From Planctomycetota bacterium (GTDB taxonomy: Bacteria > Planctomycetota > Phycisphaerae > Sedimentisphaerales > Anaerobacaceae): DNA of 8,024 nt. The stretch is taken from NCBI GenBank assembly GCA_020344865.1, contig CP070830.1, forward strand, positions 2,318,415 to 2,326,438, in the 5' to 3' direction. The notes beneath the pieces were generated by a model. It had not been told where the DNA came from and did not search any database. It was given only the letters and a program-made list of their open reading frames with translations. Within the stretch, counting starts at the first letter, position 1, and each line of letters opens with the position of its first letter. Both the position numbers and the translations under genes were made by a program. Positions 1 through 4,514 of this stretch are shown here, in pieces.

Positions 1-887
1 CTCCGCTCGCCGAATTCCACAGCCGCCTTGAAACTCACCTTGTCGCCTTCCAGATTCACCTTCTCGATAGCTACGGCCCCGTACATACCGCTCATGTCCG
101 GATTGACCTTCAGTCTCTGTTTACGATTGCCCCGCTCGGTCGCCACGTCAAGATTCCACGTCCCGATAAGCGAAGCGCCCCTCCGTTTCCCCTCGGCCGC
201 AATCTCTCCCCTCTCAGTCTTCACCACGCCGGTAAGCGTATCACCCTTGACCGTTCCTTCGAATGTCGATTCCCGCTCGCGGTCACGTATTTTGCTCTTT
301 CTCTTGAACGTAAGCTTCTCCCCCTCGCACTGCACATCACTTACCTCATGTTCGCCCCGTCGGCCCTGCCATTCCGCCGCCAGCTTACCCTCCTCATCCG
401 CGCTTACCACAAGCGCTGATGTAAACTCCCGTTCGCCCCTTTTGAGCTTCATTGCCCAGCTCCCGACGGCGCTTGGCATCTCTTTGCTCCGCTCGCCTTC
501 GAGCTTAACCTCTCCTCTCTCGCCAGACATCGTCCCCGATAGCTTCCCGTCCTTGACTGTCCCCGTGAACTTCGACGTCCTTAATTGCCCTTGGCGATTT
601 CGTCGCTCCCGCAAGAAGCTCAGTTGCCCCTCTTCGTACTTAACGTCCTTAAGTTCGCTCACCCCCCAGAAGCTTATCCACTCTCCGGCCCGCTTGCCCT
701 CCGAGTCTTTCCAAAATACCAATATCGATTCCATCTGCCTGCCGCCGAAGTCGGCCTTAACCTGCCACTCTCCGCACAATCTTTCTCCGCCGCACTTCCC
801 CTCCCCGGCCAATACCTCCGCCGAAAACATCAATAAAGCCAAAACCCAGACAAATCCCATTACCCTGTTCGTTCTTACCTGCTTCAT
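1..887 (-). CDS. Exported protein with three tandem ~100-residue repeats, C-terminus beyond window edge
   Basis: The minus strand is open from an ATG at 887 to the window edge, giving 295 codons without a stop; the 3' end is missing. A GGAGG ribosome binding site sits at 896-900, 8 bases before the ATG. The N-terminus is a classical signal peptide: basic residues (K2, R5, R8), a hydrophobic core at about 9-22 and a probable cleavage site after V25-L26-A27. The mature part holds three related units, each opening with a G-x-W motif: W41, W144 and W244, a spacing of 103 and 100 residues. Each unit continues with alternating polar and hydrophobic strands, an E/D-G-[KQ]-[LV]-[ST]-F motif, and in units 1 and 2 a GTVK-G--L-G motif followed by RGE-----EG-R. 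This suggests repeated small beta-barrel or beta-sheet domains. The G-x-W opening recalls lipocalin-like folds, but I assign no family or function. It lies 110 bases downstream of the threonine aldolase gene on the same strand and has its own good ribosome binding site. Confidence 0.88.
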   Translation of the reverse strand, partial: MKQVRTNRVMGFVWVLALLMFSAEVLAGEGKCGGERLCGEWQVKADFGGRQMESILVFWKDSEGKRAGEWISFWGVSELKDVKYEEGQLSFLRERRNRQGQLRTSKFTGTVKDGKLSGTMSGERGEVKLEGERSKEMPSAVGSWAMKLKRGEREFTSALVVSADEEGKLAAEWQGRRGEHEVSDVQCEGEKLTFKRKSKIRDRERESTFEGTVKGDTLTGVVKTERGEIAAEGKRRGASLIGTWNLDVATERGNRKQRLKVNPDMSGMYGAVAIEKVNLEGDKVSFKAAVEFGER

Positions 888-976
888 AACATATTCCTCC
901 AAAAAAACCTTAGATTTCAGTTCCCAATAGAATACCAACCCACCCCCCAAATTGCAACCTTTATCCTCGCGCCCTC

Positions 977-991
977 GTAGCCCGGTGCTAC
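977..991. other. Small inverted repeat between two minus-strand genes
   Basis: GTAGC (977-981) and GCTAC (987-991) form a 5-bp stem around CCGGT, 6 bases beyond the stop codon of the threonine aldolase gene. There is no T-run after it on the minus strand, so it is not a convincing intrinsic terminator. It could be a transcript-end hairpin or chance. The rest of the 888-997 gap shows only the ribosome binding site of the downstream gene. Confidence 0.25.
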
Positions 992-997
992 CCATCA

Positions 998-2041
998 TTA
1001 AGACTCTTTCATCACCTCTCGCAAGCCCGCCACCGCAACATCAATATCTTCCGCTCCAATCCCGTAGTGAGTTACCATCCGAAAACGAGCTGGCCTTCCT
1101 ATACATAATAGCTTGATTCCCTTCTCCTCTAATCGTTTCAGAAACTCCTCAACGCTCAGCCGCCCGCTGACCAGGTCAAAATAAATAATATTTGTCTGCA
1201 CTGCCGCAACATCAATCGACAACCCATCTATCTGCGCTATCCCTTCGGCTAAGCGCCGCGCGTTCACGTGGTCCTCCGCCAGCCGCTCCACCATCTCTTC
1301 CAGTGCGACGATACCCGCCGCCGCGATAATCCCGGCCTGCCGCATCCCCCCTCCCAATACCTTCCGCGTACGCCGCGCCTCTGCGATGAAATCCTCGGAC
1401 CCGCAAACCACCGACCCCACTGGTGCCGAAAGCCCCTTCGAAAAGCAAAACGACACCGAATCCACACCGCGAGTCAGCTCCTTCACATCCACCCCCAGCG
1501 CGATAGCAGCGTTGAATATTCGCGCCCCGTCCAGATGCACCAGCAGCCCGTGCCGCTTGGCCAATTCCGCCACCGAGTCCGTATATTCAGCCGATAAAGC
1601 GGCGCCGCTGCACCAGTTATGCGTGTTCTCTAAGCAAATCAGCCGCGTTCGCGGTAAGTGTACTTTATTGCCTCGAATGGCAGCTTCGATGTCCTCCGGC
1701 CGCATCGTACCGTCCGCCTGATTCAAAACCGTATGCGGATGTACCCCGCCCACCGCCGACATCGACCCCGATTCATTCAGAAACATATGCGACTTATCCC
1801 CCAGAATTACCTCTTCCCCGCGCCTGCAGTGGGTAAGAACGCACACCGAGTTGGCCATCGTCCCGCTCGCCACGAACAGCCCTCTCTCCTTGCCCATACG
1901 TTCCGCCGCCATCTCTTCAAGCCGGTTCACCGTCGGGTCCTCGCCGAATACGTCATCGCCCAGCTCGGCCGTGAATATCGCCTCACGCATCGCCGTACTC
2001 GGCAGCGTTACCGTATCGCTTCGCAGGTCTATGCTCGCCAT
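998..2041 (-). CDS. ltaE: Low-specificity L-threonine aldolase (PLP-dependent, fold type I)
   Basis: The enzyme cleaves L-threonine or L-allo-threonine to glycine and acetaldehyde in the cytoplasm, using pyridoxal phosphate. The 347-residue length is normal for the family. Visible signatures run in the expected order: the N-terminal LRSDTVT motif (residues 6-12); SGTMAN (59-64), which binds the cofactor phosphate; H85 in the KSHMF segment, at the position of the ring-stacking histidine; HLDGAR (169-174) with D171 contacting the pyridine nitrogen; FSKGLSAPVGS (200-210) with K202 as the Schiff-base lysine; and RMVTHYGI (321-328), whose arginine is expected to bind the substrate carboxylate. No key residue is missing. 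The ATG at 2041 is preceded by GGAAGGA with a 7-base gap, and translation from it begins right before the LRSDTVT motif, so the start is firm. It stands alone or heads a loose two-gene unit with the exported repeat protein downstream. Beta-eliminating relatives share the fold, so exact substrate preference is inferred. Confidence 0.95.
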   Translation of the reverse strand: MASIDLRSDTVTLPSTAMREAIFTAELGDDVFGEDPTVNRLEEMAAERMGKERGLFVASGTMANSVCVLTHCRRGEEVILGDKSHMFLNESGSMSAVGGVHPHTVLNQADGTMRPEDIEAAIRGNKVHLPRTRLICLENTHNWCSGAALSAEYTDSVAELAKRHGLLVHLDGARIFNAAIALGVDVKELTRGVDSVSFCFSKGLSAPVGSVVCGSEDFIAEARRTRKVLGGGMRQAGIIAAAGIVALEEMVERLAEDHVNARRLAEGIAQIDGLSIDVAAVQTNIIYFDLVSGRLSVEEFLKRLEEKGIKLLCIGRPARFRMVTHYGIGAEDIDVAVAGLREVMKES

Positions 2042-2133
2042 AATCCCGTCCTTCCAAAATAATCTGCTCCTCCCTTCTCCGCACCTTTACCCCACCATTC
2101 TAACATTTACCTCCCTTACCGCAACCACCGAGT

Positions 2134-2161
2134 CACGACCCACGAACCACGATTCACGAAC
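2134..2161. repeat. Heptamer array, consensus CACGANN, four units
   Basis: CACGA recurs at 2134, 2141, 2148 and 2155, exactly every 7 bases, with two variable bases between copies. The array lies in non-coding DNA, 93 bases upstream of the threonine aldolase start. Confidence 0.75.
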
Positions 2162-2177
2162 CCGCCCCACCGCTTGC

Positions 2178-2212
2178 ATCTTTGCTCTTTGATTTTTAAT
2201 CTTCGATTTTTT
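2178..2212. repeat. Heptamer array, consensus ATYTTTG, five degenerate units
   Basis: Five consecutive 7-base units begin at 2178, 2185, 2192, 2199 and 2206. Each is a variant of ATCTTTG or ATTTTTA. A shorter copy of the same array lies at 2380-2407; the two share a 21-base core (2189-2209 and 2384-2404) that differs at one position. Confidence 0.7.
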
Positions 2213-2290
2213 TCTCCCGTACCTCGCCCCTCAAGCCGCCCGCCTCCCGCCTTGCCCCTCATCCATCCGGCCGACCATTAAAAATGGACC

Positions 2291-2320
2291 GTGAAGTTCA
2301 CCCGCCGTCCGTCTGGCGGA
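2291..2320. repeat. 30-bp dispersed repeat, copy 1
   Basis: This segment matches 3359-3388 at 27 of 30 positions by hand alignment, in the same orientation. It contains two dyads: GTGAA-g-TTCAC (2291-2301) and CCGCC...GGCGG (2302-2306 with 2315-2319, 8-base loop). Similarity ends sharply on both sides. It sits in the gap before the small membrane protein gene. Confidence 0.75.
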
Positions 2321-2379
2321 ACACCAGGCTCACTAAAAAAGTCATCATGTCATCCTGCGCGCCCTCGAACGTCGTAATC

Positions 2380-2407
2380 GGAGTTGATTTTTAATCTTTG
2401 ATTTCCC
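2380..2407. repeat. Heptamer array, second copy of the ATYTTTG family
   Basis: Four 7-base units start at 2380, 2387, 2394 and 2401; the middle two are the best matches to the 2178-2212 array. The shared 21-base core (2384-2404) differs from the first copy at a single C/T position. Confidence 0.65.
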
Positions 2408-2552
2408 TGTCCGGCCGCTCAAAACAACTCCCTCGCATTTTTCACACACAAAATTATTGCCCTTCGAGGACGCATAACATACACTTGTAGCCTGTGGATA
2501 AAACCCGAATATAGCATCTTCAGCCACCATAAAAACTCGAAAGGAGATAAAA

Positions 2553-3017
2553 ATGAAGTTACCTGCGCTAATTACTTTATTACTGACTCTATTATTCTGC
2601 TCCGCTGCGCATTGCCAGGAAGCTCAAGACCCGGACCTCAGAGAGTTTGAGACTGCCGAAAGGCACATGCATCAGCGAGAGAGGCAGATGGACTTGGAAG
2701 CACACGAGAGTGAACTGGATTTCCAGCGGCAAATGCGACAACTTGAGTTGGACGAGCGACGGATGGAACTTGACCGTCGAAGAGCAGCTAAAAAGCACAA
2801 CAAGCGTTGGAAGCACAAAGAACACGATAATGCGGCACCACTACTAATCGTAATCGCTATCGTCAACATCCTTACAGCCATTTGGGTGTATCAGGACATT
2901 CGTAAGCGCGGCGTGGGCTCCGGCATATGGATTGTGCTCGCTCTGTTGACGGGATTGCTCGGCACACTGGTGTACGCCGTTGTACGCTTGGGCAACACTC
3001 CACAAACGCCAAAGTAG
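2553..3017 (+). CDS. Small exported coiled-coil protein with two C-terminal membrane helices
   Basis: The ATG at 2553 follows an AAGGAG ribosome binding site (2541-2546) by 6 bases. The 154-residue product starts with a signal peptide (K2, hydrophobic core about 5-17, possible cleavage after A19-H20-C21; the sequence around C21 does not fit a lipobox). Residues about 29-92 are very rich in E, R, Q, D, K and H with regularly spaced L and M, as expected for a charged coiled coil. Two hydrophobic helices follow, about 95-113 and 124-146, joined by a short W-V-Y-Q-D-I-R-K-R-G loop, with G-rich packing motifs in the second helix. The two-helix end resembles the PLDc_N-type N-terminal membrane module of phospholipase-D-like proteins, here placed at the C-terminus and without any catalytic domain. 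No enzymatic motif is visible. Flanking gaps are large on both sides, so it is probably transcribed alone. Function unknown; a membrane scaffold or envelope sensor is possible but unsupported. Confidence 0.85.
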   Translation: MKLPALITLLLTLLFCSAAHCQEAQDPDLREFETAERHMHQRERQMDLEAHESELDFQRQMRQLELDERRMELDRRRAAKKHNKRWKHKEHDNAAPLLIVIAIVNILTAIWVYQDIRKRGVGSGIWIVLALLTGLLGTLVYAVVRLGNTPQTPK

Positions 3018-3028
3018 ATGCCATTAAA

Positions 3029-3041
3029 TCCCGGCCCGGGA
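3029..3041. other. GC-rich palindrome after the small membrane protein gene
   Basis: TCCCGG-c-CCGGGA begins 12 bases after the stop codon at 3017. It can fold as a 5-bp hairpin with a 3-base loop. On the plus strand it is followed by an A-run, not a T-run, so it is not a standard terminator, although it may mark the 3' end of the transcript. Confidence 0.3.
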
Positions 3042-3192
3042 AAAATCACTACAAGCACCGTATGCGCTGCCCGTAACGCACCCGATGTCCAGGTCTTGTC
3101 CGCCGTCCGGTAAGCTGAGATATCAGCAGGCTATGGCCCATGGCCTCCTCCTCGACACACATCTCGTTTTGAACATTTGAATTTAGCCAACT

Positions 3193-3231
3193 GAAATTTG
3201 TTTGTTATTTGATGCTTGTAATTTGCAATTT
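3193..3231. repeat. AT-rich array with 7-bp period, consensus GNNATTT
   Basis: Four uninterrupted 7-base units start at 3204, 3211, 3218 and 3225 (GTTATTT, GATGCTT, GTAATTT, GCAATTT), preceded by GAAATTT at 3193 after a 4-base interruption. Further decayed copies extend left to about 3171. The region has no coding signal. Confidence 0.6.
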
Positions 3232-3358
3232 CGCGCCCCCGTGCCTTCGTGTCTTAGTGGCAGGCCCCCATTTCCCCCGTCTTCCCCAAATTGCCACCAA
3301 CAACTTCCCTCCCCCTTTGTACCCCCACCTATGGTACAATCCCACTCTGACCCTCGAA

Positions 3359-3388
3359 GTGAAGTTTACCCGCCGTCTGTGTGGCGGA
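3359..3388. repeat. 30-bp dispersed repeat, copy 2
   Basis: This is the partner of 2291-2320, 27 of 30 identical. The CCGCC...GGCGG dyad (3370-3374 with 3383-3387) is intact, while the outer GTGAA/TTCAC dyad is broken by one base change. The copies lie on either side of the small membrane protein gene, 1068 bases apart and in direct orientation. Confidence 0.75.
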
Positions 3389-3405
3389 CGCAGACCCCCC
3401 TTTTT
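3375..3405 (+). terminator. Hairpin followed by C and T runs (weak terminator candidate)
   Basis: GTCTGTGT (3375-3382) pairs with ACGCAGAC (3388-3395) over 8 bp including one G-T wobble, with a GGCGG loop. It is followed by five C and then five T (3401-3405). The interposed C-run and the distance of about 360 bases from the upstream gene argue against an efficient terminator. It overlaps the 30-bp dispersed repeat. Confidence 0.25.
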
Positions 3406-3633
3406 AACGCTAAATTTTTCTCATTTTTCCAAGTCTGCGCCCCCTTTTTACAACTCTTTAGCGCGCTGGGCACCTGTTTTTTGCAAGTTTGACATACACT
3501 TTTTGTAAATTTTCAAACGTTTCCACACTTTTCCAGCACCCCAACCTGCGTTTTTCGCCCAATATCGAGGGTAGCACCCCGGAATTTCACGTTTCCACCC
3601 TCATTTTTGCTTCAAAAACGACGGTGCTCGTAC

Positions 3634-3661
3634 CGAGAATCCAGCATCGAGAATCGAGCAA
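3634..3661. repeat. Heptamer array, consensus CSAGMAT, four units
   Basis: Four 7-base units begin at 3634, 3641, 3648 and 3655; the first and third are identical (CGAGAAT). It ends about 90 bases before the -35 box of the efflux operon. Confidence 0.65.
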
Positions 3662-3750
3662 CGAAGCTGCCCGTAATCCCTTTCCAAATAATGACTTACA
3701 TCAATTTTAAAAAATCTCAAAAAAATTTGCTTTTCCAGCCAAAAAACCTC

Positions 3751-3778
3751 TTGACAAGCCAAACATATGTTTTATACT
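3751..3778 (+). promoter_or_regulatory. Sigma70-type promoter of the efflux operon
   Basis: A perfect TTGACA -35 box (3751-3756) and a TATACT -10 box (3773-3778) are separated by 16 bases. A start site near 3785 would give a leader of about 28 bases before the regulator ATG at 3813. The ribosome binding site AAGGA is at 3799-3803, 9 bases before that ATG. This is the only strong promoter I see upstream of the four co-oriented genes. Confidence 0.8.
3761..3772. promoter_or_regulatory. Candidate repressor operator O1 inside the promoter spacer
   Basis: AAACATATGTTT is a perfect 12-bp palindrome that fills the -35/-10 spacer up to the base before the -10 box. A dimer bound here would block RNA polymerase. 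It shares the form AAACAnnTGTTT with the second palindrome at 3787-3798, and the next gene encodes a TetR-family protein, so autorepression is the likely role (inference). Confidence 0.65.
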
Positions 3779-3786
3779 TTAGTTTG

Positions 3787-3798
3787 AAACAACTGTTT
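3787..3798. promoter_or_regulatory. Candidate repressor operator O2 downstream of the -10 box
   Basis: AAACAACTGTTT repeats the symmetrical arms AAACA and TGTTT of O1; only the two central bases differ. The centres of O1 and O2 are 26 bp apart, about two and a half helical turns. O2 would lie just downstream of the predicted transcription start and abuts the ribosome binding site. Confidence 0.6.
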
Positions 3799-3812
3799 AA
3801 GGAAGAAACTTT

Positions 3813-4514
3813 ATGGCCAATACACATAATTCAAATAAAGCACCCGTCGGTACCCTTAAATCCAGCGAAAACAATAACTTACGCAACAACGTCGAAGAAC
3901 GCCTCCTCGACACCGCCGAGCAGCTCTTCGCCCGGAAAGGCTTCGATGCCACCTCCGTCCGCGACATCACAAACCACGCCGGCTGCAACGTAGCCGCAGT
4001 TAATTACCCCTTCCAATCCAAGCACAACCTCTACCACGAAGTCTTCCGCCGCAGAATGACTGCCATCCGCGACCTCCGCCTCGCCGCCATACAAAACGTA
4101 ATGTCGCAAACCTCGCCCCGGCAGACACTTACAGACCTCATCCGCGCCTTCGCAACTGCATTCTTGGAGCCCCTCTTAGACAAAACCACCGGCCAAACTT
4201 TCCTTAAACTCATCGTACGAGAAATGAACGACCCCCACCTGCCGAAGGATATGTTCGTAAAAGAAATCGTTACACCAACGTTAACCTCGCTCGGACAAGC
4301 ACTTACGGAGCTTTGCCCACATCTCGACCAAAGGCAAATCACCCTGTCCACCTTTTCCATCGTAGGCCAGTTAATCCACGTTATTCGTATCCGTGAAATG
4401 ATCGAGACGGGTCAGTTCGCCGGCCTCCAGCCAATAGATTTATCCGAAATAATAGACCACATAGTCGAATTCTCAACCGCCGCCATTACGGCGGCGAACG
4501 AGAGGAACGCATAG
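3813..4514 (+). CDS. TetR-family transcriptional regulator, CecR-like
   Basis: This 233-residue protein has the TetR N-terminal DNA-binding domain at about 27-75: a first helix (VEERLLDTAEQLFARKGF), the recognition region S48-V-R-D-I (helix 2), the turn at A56-G-C, and N59-V-A-A-V-N-Y-P-F-Q-S-K (helix 3 and on). The ligand domain, about 80-225, resembles the CecR/YbiH type (formerly DUF1956), with the segment LKLIVREMNDP (131-141) and a long hydrophobic helix around 180-198. Residues 1-25 are a polar extension without recognised function. The ATG is set by AAGGA at 3799-3803. It is the first gene of the efflux operon and its stop codon touches the next start (TAG|ATG). E. coli CecR also sits with an HlyD-type adaptor gene, which supports control of transport. 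It most likely represses its own operon through the two palindromes upstream and is released by a pump substrate; the ligand is not evident. Confidence 0.92.
   Translation: MANTHNSNKAPVGTLKSSENNNLRNNVEERLLDTAEQLFARKGFDATSVRDITNHAGCNVAAVNYPFQSKHNLYHEVFRRRMTAIRDLRLAAIQNVMSQTSPRQTLTDLIRAFATAFLEPLLDKTTGQTFLKLIVREMNDPHLPKDMFVKEIVTPTLTSLGQALTELCPHLDQRQITLSTFSIVGQLIHVIRIREMIETGQFAGLQPIDLSEIIDHIVEFSTAAITAANERNA

Larger units (their letters stand above)
2042..2552. other. 511-bp divergent intergenic region with degenerate short repeats
   Basis: This gap separates the minus-strand threonine aldolase gene from the plus-strand small membrane protein gene, so it must hold promoters for both directions. 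I do not see a clear consensus promoter for either. The best plus-strand guess is TTGTAG (2485-2490) with TATAGC (2510-2515), whose 19-base spacing is long. The content is mostly repeat-like: heptamer-period arrays at 2134-2161, 2178-2212 and 2380-2407, and a 30-bp dispersed repeat at 2291-2320. No RNA gene or convincing small gene was found. Confidence 0.7.
3018..3812. other. 795-bp intergenic region, repeat-rich, ending in the efflux operon promoter
   Basis: Short open frames here have no ribosome binding site and low-complexity, proline/serine/phenylalanine-rich translations, so I call none of them genes. In order it contains: a small GC hairpin (3029-3041), an AT-rich 7-bp-period array (3193-3231), two 8-base units CGTGCCTT/CGTGTCTT (3240-3255), the second copy of the 30-bp repeat (3359-3388), a hairpin followed by C and T runs (3375-3405), a T-rich stretch, another heptamer array (3634-3661), and the promoter/operator of the efflux operon (3751-3798). 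Confidence 0.7.

Noticed and set aside
28..930. 300-residue open frame on the plus strand opposite the exported repeat protein
   Set aside because: Its translation is serine-, proline- and leucine-rich with no domain, no ribosome binding site is visible at its start, and it runs past the opposing gene's start. The minus strand has a signal peptide, a good GGAGG site and internal protein repeats, so the plus frame is an antisense shadow.
2041..2130. Promoter for the threonine aldolase gene
   Set aside because: A TAGAAT-like -10 exists on the minus strand at 2098-2103, but the -35 position reads GGTTGC, so I could not support a call.
2345..2530. 61-residue minus-strand frame with several cysteines
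   Set aside because: No ribosome binding site precedes the ATG; the upstream bases are the complement of the plus-strand gene's own site. The C-terminal half reads through a heptamer repeat and ends in a run of arginines, so it is probably not a gene. The N-terminal half could be searched against related genomes.
3202..3508. Two overlapping plus-strand frames of about 96 to 99 residues in the large gap
   Set aside because: They start in an AT-rich repeat, cross the 30-bp dispersed repeat and a T-rich stretch, and give low-complexity proline/phenylalanine-rich peptides without ribosome binding sites.
3489..3517. TTGACA at 3489-3494 as a second promoter
   Set aside because: No acceptable -10 box lies 16 to 18 bases downstream; the best candidate is TTCAAA. 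No gene begins nearby.
3517..3598. 10-base direct repeat ACGTTTCCAC at 3517 and 3589
   Set aside because: A single pair of 10-mers within an 800-base gap is expected by chance fairly often, and the flanks do not match.
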